A stretch of DNA of 64,000 bases from an uncultured Ferrovum sp. (GCA_903893215.1 CAITLJ010000021.1:1-64000), one strand, 5' to 3'; shown: positions 43,325 through 52,212, counted from the first letter of the stretch. Numbers and translations are program-made. Notes: generated by a model not told the origin, from the letters alone.

Positions 43325-44509
43325 TCAGTCTTCGCTGTCGCGATAGGCTTCCTGACCCGGCCGTTCCTCGTCGCGGCGATTGGAACCCGCCACCAGGCGG
43401 TATTCGAACAGGCGACATTCGATCTGCCCGTTGAACAGCGGCGTGCGCCTGCTGGCCGCCAGACGGATCAGCTTGGCGATGCGCAGGTCGCCGCTCAGCA
43501 CGTAGGCCGTCCAACCGCTGAAGCGCCGCTTGAGCAGATGACCAAACTCCGGGTAGAACGCGGCCATTTCCTCGTCTTCGCCAACCCGCACGCCATAGGG
43601 CGGATTGGTCACCAGCATGCCCTCGGCGACCGGTGCCGACGTTTCCAGCACATTCACCTGTTTCAGATGCACCGACTCGGCCAATCCCAGCGCCTGCAGG
43701 TTCTCGCGGGTCATTTCGACCGCGCTGCCGGCAATGTCGCTTCCCCAGATCGGCAAGCCGGTGGCCGGCAAGGCACGTTCCTCTGCGGCGTCATACATCG
43801 GGTTCCAGTCGCTGGCCAGAAAACCGGCCAGATTGTGGAAGGCGAAGGGCCGGCCAAGACCCGGCGCGCGCCGCAGTGAGATCTCGGCAGCCTCGGTCAG
43901 CAGGGTGCCGCTGCCACACATCGGGTCGTAGAGCGGGATGCCGGGGCGCCATCCGGCAATGCGCAGGATGCCCGCCGCCAGATTTTTTTTCAGCGGCGCC
44001 ACACCCGTGTCGCGCGCATCGCCGCGGCGGAACAGGCCGGCACCCGTGGTATCCAGGTACAGGGTCAATTGCAGACGGTCCAGATGCAGATGCACCTGCA
44101 CATCCGGCTCACGCGTATCGATTGACGGGCGCGCACCACGGCGTTCGCGCAGACGGTCGCAGATGGCGTCCTTCACTTTCAGGGTGAGAAAGTCGATGCT
44201 CTTTAGCGGGCACTTGATTGCTGATGTTTCCACCTTGAGTGTCAGCTCCGGGCCGAACCACTCCTCCCAGCGCACCGCCAGTGCAGCCGCATAGACATCC
44301 TCTTCGGTGCGATAGCTGCCATAGGCCACGCGCATCAGCACCCGGCTGGCGATCCGCGACTCGAGGTTGACCAGCATGGCAGTACGCAGGGTACCGCGAA
44401 AGGACACCCCAGCGTCCTGTGCACGGGCATCCAGCACACCGAGATCGAGCAGTTCATCGGCGAGCGGGCCTTCGAGGCCCTTGGGACAGGGAGCGTAAAA
44501 ATCAGGCAT
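43325..44509 (-). CDS. rlmL: THUMP-domain class I rRNA methyltransferase (RlmL-like, 23S rRNA m2G2445)
   Basis: The 394-residue protein begins MPDFYAPCPKGLEGPLADEL, typical of the RlmL half of enterobacterial RlmKL. A THUMP domain covers about residues 45-150 (VETSAIKCPLKSIDFLTLKVKDAI), and the methyltransferase has LYDPMCGSGTLLTEAAEISLRRAPG near 195 and TNPPYGVR near 300. No RlmK half is present, so only the m2G2445-type activity is expected. It overlaps the hemJ stop by one base and ends the minus-strand cluster. Confidence 0.9.
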   Translation of the reverse strand: MPDFYAPCPKGLEGPLADELLDLGVLDARAQDAGVSFRGTLRTAMLVNLESRIASRVLMRVAYGSYRTEEDVYAAALAVRWEEWFGPELTLKVETSAIKCPLKSIDFLTLKVKDAICDRLRERRGARPSIDTREPDVQVHLHLDRLQLTLYLDTTGAGLFRRGDARDTGVAPLKKNLAAGILRIAGWRPGIPLYDPMCGSGTLLTEAAEISLRRAPGLGRPFAFHNLAGFLASDWNPMYDAAEERALPATGLPIWGSDIAGSAVEMTRENLQALGLAESVHLKQVNVLETSAPVAEGMLVTNPPYGVRVGEDEEMAAFYPEFGHLLKRRFSGWTAYVLSGDLRIAKLIRLAASRRTPLFNGQIECRLFEYRLVAGSNRRDEERPGQEAYRDSED

Positions 44510-44943
44510 CAGAAGGGCTTCACCACCACCAGGATGACCACGGTCACCAGGATCAGTACCGGCAGTTCATTGAACCAGCGATACCAGACATGACCGTGCG
44601 CATTGCGACCGGCCTCGAAATTGCGCAGCACCCGACCACAGTAATGGTGATATCCCAGCAGCACCAGCACCAGCATGAGCTTGGCGTGCATCCACCCATT
44701 GCCTGGGCCGGGGCCGCGCCCGATCCCCACCACCAGCCACAGCCACAGACCCAGTGCCAGTGCCGGCACCATCAGGATGCTCATGAAGCGATACAGCTTG
44801 CGCGCCATCAGCAGCAGGCGGGCCAGTTCAGCATCGCTGCCGACGGGCACCATGGCCAGATTGACAAACAGACGCGGCAGGTAGAACAGCCCGGCAAACC
44901 AGCTGGCCACCATCACGATATGAAAAGCCTTGATCCAGAGCAT
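44509..44943 (-). CDS. hemJ: Protoporphyrinogen IX oxidase HemJ-like membrane protein
   Basis: The 144-residue protein has four hydrophobic helices. It starts MLWIKAFHIVMVASWFAGLFYLPRL-type; the His and the FYLPRLFV segment near residue 21 match HemJ, which oxidises protoporphyrinogen to protoporphyrin IX in bacteria lacking HemG/HemY. A later block with KLMLVLVLLGYHHY carries the conserved Lys. The start at 44943 fits the family; an ATG at 44964 would overlap the upstream hydrolase by 17 nt. A related CopD-like function is the alternative. Confidence 0.88.
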   Translation of the reverse strand: MLWIKAFHIVMVASWFAGLFYLPRLFVNLAMVPVGSDAELARLLLMARKLYRFMSILMVPALALGLWLWLVVGIGRGPGPGNGWMHAKLMLVLVLLGYHHYCGRVLRNFEAGRNAHGHVWYRWFNELPVLILVTVVILVVVKPF

Positions 44944-44947
44944 GGGT

Positions 44948-45577
44948 TCAGCGCCGTGTGTCATGCACGGCCGACACCACCGCAGAGCGGATCAGGTGCA
45001 GCCGGCGGTGGAAGAAATGGTCAGCCCCCGGAATCACCAGCACCGGCAATTCCTGTGGCCCGGCCCAGTCAAGAAGTGCCTGCAAGGTGATCACATCATC
45101 CTGCTCGCCATGGATCAGCAGCGTTCCGGCAGGCACGCCGGGCACATCAAACCGAGCCACCGCCGTACCCACCAGCATCATGCGCGCCGGCGGTTCGAGG
45201 CCATTGGCCAGCAGGCGTGCAGCGACCCGGGCCTGCACGAACGCACCAAACGAAAAGCCGGCCAGAAACAGCGGCAGACCGGGATGGCGCGCGCGCAGCG
45301 CCTGCACCAGCAGCAGCAGGTCGTCGGTTTCGCCATTGCCTGCGTCGTGCACGCCCGCACTTTCGCCAACCCCGCGAAAATTGGCACGCCAAGCCACGCA
45401 GCCGGCATCGTTGAAGGCACGCGCCAGGGTTTGTGCCACCTTGTTGTCCAGTGTGCCGCCCATCAGCGGGTGCGGGTGAGCCACCAGGGCCACGCCAAGC
45501 GGCGACTGCCCGGGCGCGTCGACCACCACCTGCAGACGTCCGGCAGCGCCAGCAAAATAATCGGTGTGTCGGGTCAC
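44948..45577 (-). CDS. Alpha/beta hydrolase (dienelactone-hydrolase-like, HPHPLMGG family)
   Basis: The 209-residue hydrolase has VALVAHPHPLMGGTLDNKV near residue 30, FRGVGESAG near 67, nucleophile GFSFGAF near 108, LLIHGEQDDVI (acid) and GADHFFHRRL (catalytic His) near 184. Substrate unknown; this family is related to YpfH/dienelactone hydrolases. GTG 45577 lies five bases after the ferredoxin stop with AAGG upstream; an ATG at 45613 would overlap that gene. It is translationally close to hemJ. Confidence 0.85.
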   Translation of the reverse strand: MTRHTDYFAGAAGRLQVVVDAPGQSPLGVALVAHPHPLMGGTLDNKVAQTLARAFNDAGCVAWRANFRGVGESAGVHDAGNGETDDLLLLVQALRARHPGLPLFLAGFSFGAFVQARVAARLLANGLEPPARMMLVGTAVARFDVPGVPAGTLLIHGEQDDVITLQALLDWAGPQELPVLVIPGADHFFHRRLHLIRSAVVSAVHDTRR

Positions 45578-45581
45578 TGCA

Positions 45582-45890
45582 TCAGACCTTGAGGCGTTCG
45601 ACCGGGCGACCACCCGCCAGATGCTCCTGCACGATCTCGTCGATGTCTTCGCGGTCGACGTAGGTGTACCAGATGGCCTCGGGATAAACCACCATCACCG
45701 GCCCTTGATCGCAGCGGTCCAGGCAGCCGGCCTGATTGATGCGCACCTTGCCGGTGCCGGCCAGACCGAGCGCCTTGACGCGCTCTTTGGCGTAGGCGCG
45801 CAGTTCTGCCGCCCCATGATCCTGACAGCAGGACTCACCATTGGGCCGCTGATTGCTGCAAAAAAATACGTGATGACTGAAATGGCTCAT
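45582..45890 (-). CDS. Thioredoxin-like [2Fe-2S] ferredoxin
   Basis: The 102-residue protein has the thin ferredoxin pattern: Cys near residue 10 in FFCSNQR, CC near 19, then AGCLDRCDQGP with C-x3-C near 55-59. It ends in a conserved YPEAIWYTYV strand. Members carry one [2Fe-2S] cluster in a thioredoxin fold and may donate electrons or regulate; the partner here is not known. ATG 45890 overlaps the VanZ stop (ATGA). An ATG at 45926 would overlap more. Confidence 0.9.
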   Translation of the reverse strand: MSHFSHHVFFCSNQRPNGESCCQDHGAAELRAYAKERVKALGLAGTGKVRINQAGCLDRCDQGPVMVVYPEAIWYTYVDREDIDEIVQEHLAGGRPVERLKV

Positions 45891-46984
45891 GGACTGGATG
45901 ATACCTGAGGCGCACGGGGCGACCACACCACCAGAAACAACACCGTGAGCAAGGGCCAGATTTCATTCAGCCACACGGTGAGTCCGGTGAAACTGCGCAA
46001 CTGGCCGAAGTTCCAGCCAAACAACGCTCGCATGGCCGCCAGCGGCACATAGTGGCTGCCCAGCTTGGCCAGGGTACCGCCAGCCAGCAGACACACCCCG
46101 GCGACCAGCGCCCGCCGCGCCCCGACCAGACCAAGACAGCCAAGCAGCAGGAAGGCTCCCAGCGCCAGACCGGCCAGGGTGGCGCTGCCGAACCATTCGG
46201 TGGCCAGCGCCGGCTTGAGCAGAAAGTCGGCCATTGTGGCCTTGGCTGCCATCACGAGTAGCAGCATCAGCAAGGTCAGGGTGTGCGCAACGCGGCGCTG
46301 TTTGACCAGACATGCCATGAACAGACCCAGCCCTGCAGTGCTCAGGGCCGCGGCGGCGGTCTGCAGCCCCCAATCGGCAGGATCTGCGGCCTGCTCGAAC
46401 CATTGCAGGGCATACGGATTGCGCAACACGCCTGCACCCAGAAACGGAATCGCCGGGTCCAGATGGCATGCGCACCAGAGCATCAACAGCAGACAACCCA
46501 TTTCTGCGCCGGGCCCCGGGAGAAGTGTGCGCTCACGCCACCGCTCCAGCGGCGCCAGCATCCGCTCACAGGCACGCGGCATCAGCCAGGGTGCCGCGCC
46601 GCAGGCCGCGCCCAGCGTGTTGGTCAGCAGATCCACGTTGGAGGGAATGCGCGGTGCCAGCAAACCCTGCAGGGACTCCATGGTGAAGCTGAGCAGCCCT
46701 GCGCCAAGGACAGCCAGCAGGATGGCGTGACGCGGCCAGCGCTGCCGCCATGCCACCGTGCCGAGCCAACCCAGCGGCAGATAGGCCAGCACATTGATCA
46801 GCACGTCAAAGGTGGTGACATGCCGCGGCAGTGGCGCCAGCAAAAACCGCCAGGAGAGCGCCTGCCACGGCTCCCAGGGACCGAATGGCGCAAGGCTCGC
46901 ATAGATCACCAGCACGCTGTATGCCCCCCACAGGGTCCGCAGGTACCAGGCGGGACGGGCAGGCGGCCAGCCTGCGCCGCTCAT
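45887..46984 (-). CDS. VanZ-family membrane protein
   Basis: This 365-residue polytopic protein has about ten hydrophobic segments. The first half is a VanZ domain, with ASLAPFGPWEP near residue 30, DVLINVLAYLPLGWLG near 60 and TMESLQGLLAPRIPSNVDLLTNTLGA near 101, which holds the typical SxxDxxxNxxG motif. The second half is extra membrane sequence without recognisable motifs. VanZ proteins are linked to teicoplanin resistance in enterococci, but function in Gram-negatives is unknown. It overlaps the gamma-carbonic anhydrase gene by four bases. Confidence 0.85.
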   Translation of the reverse strand: MSGAGWPPARPAWYLRTLWGAYSVLVIYASLAPFGPWEPWQALSWRFLLAPLPRHVTTFDVLINVLAYLPLGWLGTVAWRQRWPRHAILLAVLGAGLLSFTMESLQGLLAPRIPSNVDLLTNTLGAACGAAPWLMPRACERMLAPLERWRERTLLPGPGAEMGCLLLMLWCACHLDPAIPFLGAGVLRNPYALQWFEQAADPADWGLQTAAAALSTAGLGLFMACLVKQRRVAHTLTLLMLLLVMAAKATMADFLLKPALATEWFGSATLAGLALGAFLLLGCLGLVGARRALVAGVCLLAGGTLAKLGSHYVPLAAMRALFGWNFGQLRSFTGLTVWLNEIWPLLTVLFLVVWSPRAPQVSSSP

Positions 46985-47517
46985 CGGTAGGCCGGCAGCG
47001 CCGACGCCGTCAGGTGGGCACGATAGCGACGGGCGCGCTGTACATACGCGTCGGCCACCCGGCGCACCTCGGTCACTTCCGCTTCGCTCAGCGGACGGAC
47101 TACGCGCGCCGGGGTGCCCATCACCAGCATGCCGTCAGGGATCACCTTGTTGCCAGTCACCATGCTGCCGGCACCGATCAGGCAGTCCCGCCCGATCACC
47201 GCACCGTTCATCACCACAGCCTTCATGCCAACCAGGGTATTGGAACCAATCGTGCAGCCATGCAGTACCGCGAGGTGTCCGACACTCACGCCATCATCCA
47301 GATTGAGCGGATAGCCCGGGTCGTTATGCAGGACGGCACCATCCTGGATGTTGACGCGCGCGCCCAGATGAATCATCTCGTTGTCACCGCGCACCACGGC
47401 ATTGAACCAGACACTCACGTCGGGACCGGCCGTTACCCGACCGATCACCGCAGCGGAATCAGCGATAAAATAGTCGCCTGCAAACGTTGGCCGCCAGTTT
47501 TCGAGGTCATAAATCAT
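46981..47517 (-). CDS. Gamma-class carbonic anhydrase family protein (left-handed beta-helix)
   Basis: The 178-residue protein is built of hexapeptide repeats. VSVWFNAVVRGDN near residue 35 and VNIQDGAVLHND near 55 carry one zinc-ligand His, and SVGHLAVLHGCTIG near 78 carries the other two, so zinc binding is likely retained. YrdA/CaiE-like proteins of this group often have no proven activity. ATG 47517 fits the family. It is divergent from ohrR across a 246-bp spacer. Confidence 0.9.
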   Translation of the reverse strand: MIYDLENWRPTFAGDYFIADSAAVIGRVTAGPDVSVWFNAVVRGDNEMIHLGARVNIQDGAVLHNDPGYPLNLDDGVSVGHLAVLHGCTIGSNTLVGMKAVVMNGAVIGRDCLIGAGSMVTGNKVIPDGMLVMGTPARVVRPLSEAEVTEVRRVADAYVQRARRYRAHLTASALPAYR

Positions 47518-47633
47518 CGGTTTAATCGCTTTAGTGATGTGCACAGATGGTCTGTCATGATGGTAGCACCGTCCGCACCACTTTGCGGCGATGCAGCGGA
47601 ACGAAACGAATCGTAATTCTGTGCGATTAGTGC

Positions 47634-47666
47634 TTGGAATAGGGGGAGAAATTCAACACAATTGAA
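47634..47666 (+). promoter_or_regulatory. Candidate ohrR promoter with OhrR-type operator
   Basis: TTGGAA (47634-47639) and CACAAT (47657-47662) are 17 nt apart. The -10 box lies inside the perfect inverted repeat TTCAA-CACAA-TTGAA (47652-47666), which resembles A/T-rich OhrR/MarR palindromes such as TACAATT-AATTGTA. This fits autorepression; no footprint data can be given. The rest of 47518-47763 holds nothing else identified. Confidence 0.45.
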
Positions 47667-47763
47667 AGAGCTGGCGTACGCGGTTAATGCTTTAACCCAC
47701 TGCCAGCTGCGCGTCCCTGCGAAGTCCCGTTTGCAGTGCAGCGCATTACCCAGAGAGGCCGAA

Positions 47764-48255
47764 ATGACGGACCAGAACAATTGCGATCCACTCGCAAGCA
47801 TGAACCTCGACAACCAGCTGTGTTTTGCGCTTTATGCCGCCACCCATGCCATCACGCGCGCCTACCGGCCATTGCTGAATGATCTGGGCATCACCTACCC
47901 GCAATATCTGGTCATGGTCGTGCTGTGGGAACGCGACACGGTGCCGGTGGGCGAGATTGCCCGCCGCCTGGAACTCGACGCCGCCGCACTCACGCCGCTG
48001 GTCAAGCGCCTCGAGGCGCTTGGCCTGGTCACCCGCCACCGCGATGCGCGTGACGAGCGCGTGGTTCGCATCAGCCTGTCGGCGGAAGGTGCCGCGCTGC
48101 GCCAGAACGCATTCGAAGTGATGAAGCAGATCTCTTGCCGCACCCGTCTGGGCAGCGCCGAAGGGGAGGCACTTCGCAAGCAGTTGCGTGCCCTCACCCA
48201 GGCGCTCACCGAAGACGCCGAAATGGAAGAACTGACCGCGCTCAGCGGAGCTTGA
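47764..48255 (+). CDS. ohrR: MarR-family organic-hydroperoxide sensor OhrR
   Basis: The 163-residue winged-helix repressor shows NLDNQLCFALYAATH with the reactive Cys20. Tyr34 and the TYPQYLVMVVLWE stretch supply the residues that hydrogen-bond the thiolate in OhrR. A second Cys125 in KQISCRTRL suggests the two-Cys type that forms an intersubunit disulfide. The wing has RHRDARDERVV. ATG 47764 follows AGAGAGG. The peroxidase gene ohr is not adjacent, so targets lie elsewhere. Confidence 0.92.
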   Translation: MTDQNNCDPLASMNLDNQLCFALYAATHAITRAYRPLLNDLGITYPQYLVMVVLWERDTVPVGEIARRLELDAAALTPLVKRLEALGLVTRHRDARDERVVRISLSAEGAALRQNAFEVMKQISCRTRLGSAEGEALRKQLRALTQALTEDAEMEELTALSGA

Positions 48256-49390
48256 TCTCCACCCACATGCGGTTGAGCACCCGCCGCTGAAGGCGATCCA
48301 GGTCACGCAACATTTCCAGTCGCCGCACGCCGTCGCTGTCCGGAAAAATGGCCCGGTTGTTGGCGATATCTGGTGTGATGTACTGCATGGCAGCCGCATT
48401 CGGATTGCCGGAACCAATCAGATTGGTCAGTTCCGCCGAATTGTGGCCGTCCAGCATGAAGTCGATAAAGCGCAGGGCCAGGTCGGGGCGCGGTCCGGAC
48501 TTGTGCAAGACCATGCTGTCCAGCGCGAGCACCGCCCCTTCCTTGGGGGTCGAAAACCCCACCTTGAAAGCCCTGCCGGCTTTCTGCGCATCCTGCGCCG
48601 CCACGAACATGTCGTTCGAATAGCCGTGCGCCAGCCAGATGTTGCCCAAGGTCAATTCCTTGATGTAGCTCGAATTGCTGAATGAGGCCCAGTACGGCTT
48701 GGCGCGGATGATCAGGTCGCGCGCCCGCGCCCAGTGCGTCTCGTCCCGGTCGTTGGCACTGTACCCAAGATAGCGCAGCGCGGCCGCCATCAGCTCTCGC
48801 GGGCTGTCGAGCACAGTCACGCGACCTTTCAGCTTCTCCAGATAACGGGGCTCAAATAGCAGGGCCCAGGTATCGTGCGGCAGGCCGAGCGCATCAAGCC
48901 GGGTCTGGTTGTAGCCCAGCAGGGTGATGGTGTACGCGTAGGGCACGGAATAACGATTACCCGGATCAAAAAACGCTTTGAGAAAATCGGGGTTGAGGTT
49001 GCCGAAATGCGGCAACTGCTTGCGGTCCAGCGGACGCAATGCCTCCTGCCGGATCAGCGTTTCCACGGCATTGCCGGTGGGCACGATGATGTCGTACCCG
49101 GTGGCACCCGCGGCCAGTTTGGCCAGCATTTCCTCGTTGTCGGAGTAATAGTCCTGCAGCACCCTGCAATGGCACACGCCCTCAAAACGATCCAGGGTGT
49201 CCTGCGAGATATAGTTGTTCCAGTTGAACAGTCGCAGCACGTCGGCGGCCTGCGCCTGCAGCAAGGGCAGCATGGACAGCACCAGCGCCAGTGCCAGGCC
49301 CTGCAGGGCACCAAGGCCACTGTTGCGGCTCTGTACCCGCCGCGTGCTGCCCGGCAGCACGCCGACAGGCAGGACCGCCCCGGCGCTCAT
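48242..49390 (-). CDS. potD: Spermidine/putrescine ABC transporter, periplasmic binding protein
   Basis: The 382-residue protein is of the PotD/PotF family: LRLFNWNNYIS near residue 53, YYSDNEEMLAKL near 80, YDIIVPTGNAVETL near 98, and an FDPGNRYSVPYAYTITLLGYN stretch near 140. A signal peptide ends near AQA-ADVL (residue 49) and no lipobox is present, so it is a soluble periplasmic receptor. The N terminus before the hydrophobic core is unusually long (about 28 residues). It overlaps potC by ATGA and, tail to tail, overlaps ohrR by 14 bp. Confidence 0.92.
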   Translation of the reverse strand: MSAGAVLPVGVLPGSTRRVQSRNSGLGALQGLALALVLSMLPLLQAQAADVLRLFNWNNYISQDTLDRFEGVCHCRVLQDYYSDNEEMLAKLAAGATGYDIIVPTGNAVETLIRQEALRPLDRKQLPHFGNLNPDFLKAFFDPGNRYSVPYAYTITLLGYNQTRLDALGLPHDTWALLFEPRYLEKLKGRVTVLDSPRELMAAALRYLGYSANDRDETHWARARDLIIRAKPYWASFSNSSYIKELTLGNIWLAHGYSNDMFVAAQDAQKAGRAFKVGFSTPKEGAVLALDSMVLHKSGPRPDLALRFIDFMLDGHNSAELTNLIGSGNPNAAAMQYITPDIANNRAIFPDSDGVRRLEMLRDLDRLQRRVLNRMWVEIKLR

Positions 49391-50163
49391 GCCGCCCCCT
49401 TCAGTGCGTCGGGTGCAAAGCGGGACGCGACGATGATCATGCCCAGTGTCAGCGTCATCAGCAGCGTGGACACCGCGTTCACTTCTGGCGTAACCGCAAT
49501 CTTGATCATCGAATAGATCTGCAGCGGCAAGGTATGCACCCCCACGCCGGCGGTGAAAAAAGTGATCACGAAATCGTCGATCGACAGCGTGAATGCCATT
49601 AGCGCCCCGGCAATCACTCCGGGCAGGATCAGCGGGAACGTGATCAGGCGAAAGGTTTGCCAGGGAGAGGCCCCCAGGTCGCGCGAAGCTTCAAAAATGC
49701 TCTCGTCCATGCCGGCCAGTCGGGCGCGCACCACGATGGCAACAAATCCCACGCAAAAGGTGATGTGCGCAATCAGCACCGAGAACAGGCCCAGCGTGAA
49801 GTTGAGCACCTGGACAAAAAAGATCAGCAGCGATACGCCGAGCAGGATTTCCGGCATTGCTACCGGCGTGATCACCAGCAGTGGTAACGCCCGCAACTTG
49901 AAGCGATGCATGGCGATGCCGGACATGGTACCCAGCAGGGTGGCGAAGGTGGCCGACACAAAGGCAATCAGCAGGGAATTTGCGCCCGCCTCAAGCATCT
50001 CGCCATCGTTGAGCAACACGCGATACCAGTGCAGGGTGAAGCCGACCCATTCCGCGTTCAGCCGCGAATCGTTGAACGAATAGAGCACCACCACCACCAG
50101 CGGTATGTACAGGAAGGCATAGACGGCGAGCGCTACCGCCCAAAGCAGGGGACTGCGACGCAT
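49387..50163 (-). CDS. potC: Polyamine ABC transporter permease PotC
   Basis: This is a 258-residue permease with six helices. The EAA loop reads EASRDLGASPWQTFRLITFPLILPG (residues about 160-184, cytoplasmic, contacts the ATPase), and FSLSIDDFVITFF-like sequence follows, typical of PotC/PotI. It starts two bases after the potB stop. Confidence 0.94.
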   Translation of the reverse strand: MRRSPLLWAVALAVYAFLYIPLVVVVLYSFNDSRLNAEWVGFTLHWYRVLLNDGEMLEAGANSLLIAFVSATFATLLGTMSGIAMHRFKLRALPLLVITPVAMPEILLGVSLLIFFVQVLNFTLGLFSVLIAHITFCVGFVAIVVRARLAGMDESIFEASRDLGASPWQTFRLITFPLILPGVIAGALMAFTLSIDDFVITFFTAGVGVHTLPLQIYSMIKIAVTPEVNAVSTLLMTLTLGMIIVASRFAPDALKGAA

Positions 50164-50165
50164 GC

Positions 50166-51098
50166 TCAGGTTTCCTCGTTGCGGTCGCGACGCCCCAATC
50201 GGGCCGCGAACCCGGCCAGGCCGAGCACCACCAGGGTGAGCATGATCGACAGCATGCTGCCGAACGGCCAGTCGCGCGTGCCAAGAAACTGGTCCTTGAT
50301 CAGGTTACCGATCAGGATGTCACGCGTGCCACCAAGCAGGTCGGGAATGGCAAACATGCCGAGCACCGGGATGAACACCAGCGCAGAGCCGGAAAAAATG
50401 CCCGGCAACGACAGCGGAAAGGTGACGCGCCAGAACCGTTGCCAGCCGTTGGCGCCCAGGTCCTGCGCTGCATCCAGCAGACTGGGATCATGTTTTTCCA
50501 GATTGGTGTAGAGCGGCAGCACCATGAAGGGCAGGTGCACATACACCATGCCAACGATCACGGCAAAGGTGGAAAACAGCAGGTTGACTGGTGCCACGCC
50601 GAACAGCGCAAGCAGTCCGTTGACTGCACTGGCCAGTGCCTGCTGCGGACCGAGCAGGATCATCAGGGCATACACACGGATCAGGAAGTTGCTGGCAAAA
50701 GGCAGGATCACCAGCAGCACCATCAGGTCGCGATGGCGCTTGGGGCTGCGCGCAATCAGCAGGGCAAGCGGGTAGGCCATCACCAGGCAGGTCAGGGTGC
50801 TGACCAGCGCCACGACGAGTGACTTGACGAAGATTTCGGCATACAGCCAGTCGCTGAAGAAGAACTGGTAATTCTCCAGCGTGAGGCCAGTGTCCTCGCC
50901 GGCCCGACCCGCGCCAATCAGCGGGGCCAGACCGCCAAAGGCGCCCGGAAAACGGAACGATGCCAGCACCATGATCAGGCTGGGGGCAAGAAAAAACAGC
51001 AGCATGAAAGCGGTGGGCGGCCCCGACACCAGCCAGCGCGTCAGCGTGGCCGGGTGCAATGCGCGCAGCAGGCCCCCGGAAGTCTGGAAATCACGCAT
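50166..51098 (-). CDS. potB: Polyamine ABC transporter permease PotB
   Basis: The 310-residue permease has six main helices. VMAYPLALLIARSPKRHRDLMVLLVILPFASNFLIRVYA-type sequence lies around residues 110-150, the EAA loop is DAAQDLGANGWQRFWRVTFPLSLPG near 213, and PDLLGGTRDILIGNLIKDQFL is the PotB/PotH signature near 252. It overlaps potA by eight bases. Confidence 0.94.
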   Translation of the reverse strand: MRDFQTSGGLLRALHPATLTRWLVSGPPTAFMLLFFLAPSLIMVLASFRFPGAFGGLAPLIGAGRAGEDTGLTLENYQFFFSDWLYAEIFVKSLVVALVSTLTCLVMAYPLALLIARSPKRHRDLMVLLVILPFASNFLIRVYALMILLGPQQALASAVNGLLALFGVAPVNLLFSTFAVIVGMVYVHLPFMVLPLYTNLEKHDPSLLDAAQDLGANGWQRFWRVTFPLSLPGIFSGSALVFIPVLGMFAIPDLLGGTRDILIGNLIKDQFLGTRDWPFGSMLSIMLTLVVLGLAGFAARLGRRDRNEET

Positions 51099-52182
51099 CC
51101 AGGAAAACTCCCACCTGGCTCGACCACGTCAGCGTGACCGGATCATCGGCCTCAAAAAACTTGGCCCGCCCAGGGGCGGTATTGGGCAGCAAGGCCTCGA
51201 GCCGGGTGCCATTGGCCAGTTCCACCAGATAGGTGGTCACGTCACCAATGTACAAAAAGTCGAGCACCCGGCCGTGCACCTGGTTGTGACCAACCCCCGC
51301 CGGAGCCACCTCCCCTGACTGGATGCGCACCTGCTCGGGGCGCACGGCAAACATGCCACGCTGTCCGGCCGCCACCGCTGGCAGTGCAGGGGCCCAGACT
51401 TCGCCCACCCCGGCCACATCCAGCACCAGCGCCTCGGCCGTGCTGCGCAGCACGGCGGCCTCCAGCATGTTGATCTTGCCGATGAAGTCGGCCACAAAGC
51501 GGTTGCGCGGAAAACTGTACAGTCGCGAGGGTTCGTCGAGTTGCTCCACATGCCCCCTGTTCATCACTGCGATGCGGTGCGACAGCGCCAGCGCCTCGGC
51601 CTGCGAGTGGGTGACAAAAACGAAGGTGATGCCCACATTTTTTTGCAGGTTGATCAGCTCCATCTGCATTTCCTCGCGCAGCTTGGCATCCAGCGCGCCA
51701 AGCGGCTCGTCCAGCAGCAGCAGGCGCGGCCGGTTGACCAGTCCGCGCGCCAGTGCCACACGCTGTTTCTGCCCGCCCGACAGTTCATGCGGCAGATGAC
51801 GCTGTTTTTCGGACAGATGCACCGCCTCGAGTGCGTCCTGCACGCGACGACGGATGTCGTCCGGCGCCACCTTGGCCATGCGCAGCGGAAAGGCCACGTT
51901 CTCGGCCACCGTCAGGTGCGGAAACAAGGCATAGCTCTGGAACACCGTATGGATGGGGCGGTGCTCCGGCGGGATGCCGCGCAGGGATTGTCCGTCGAGC
52001 AGAAGTTCGCCCTCATCGGGAGCATCGAAACCGGCAATCATGCGCAGCAGGGTGGTCTTGCCACAGCCCGACGGTCCGAGCAGGGTGAAGAACTCGCCGG
52101 CCTCCACCTGCAGGCTGACGCCATCAACTGCGGTGAAGTCGGCAAACCGCCGCACGACGTTGCGAATTTCCAACAGGGCCAT
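51091..52182 (-). CDS. potA: Polyamine ABC transporter ATPase PotA
   Basis: The 363-residue ATPase has Walker A LGPSGCGKTT near residue 37, Q loop VFQSYALFPHLTV near 82, signature LSGGQKQRVALARGL near 134, Walker B LLLLDEPLGALDAKLR near 157 and the switch His in VTHSQAEAL. The C-terminal 120 residues form the TOBE regulatory domain. ATG 52182 fits the family; the frame is open for 22 more codons. It is the first gene of potABCD, arranged as in E. coli. Confidence 0.95.
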   Translation of the reverse strand: MALLEIRNVVRRFADFTAVDGVSLQVEAGEFFTLLGPSGCGKTTLLRMIAGFDAPDEGELLLDGQSLRGIPPEHRPIHTVFQSYALFPHLTVAENVAFPLRMAKVAPDDIRRRVQDALEAVHLSEKQRHLPHELSGGQKQRVALARGLVNRPRLLLLDEPLGALDAKLREEMQMELINLQKNVGITFVFVTHSQAEALALSHRIAVMNRGHVEQLDEPSRLYSFPRNRFVADFIGKINMLEAAVLRSTAEALVLDVAGVGEVWAPALPAVAAGQRGMFAVRPEQVRIQSGEVAPAGVGHNQVHGRVLDFLYIGDVTTYLVELANGTRLEALLPNTAPGRAKFFEADDPVTLTWSSQVGVFLDA

Positions 52183-52212
52183 GGCGTCAGTGTTGTTCTG
52201 GCAAAGCGTTGG

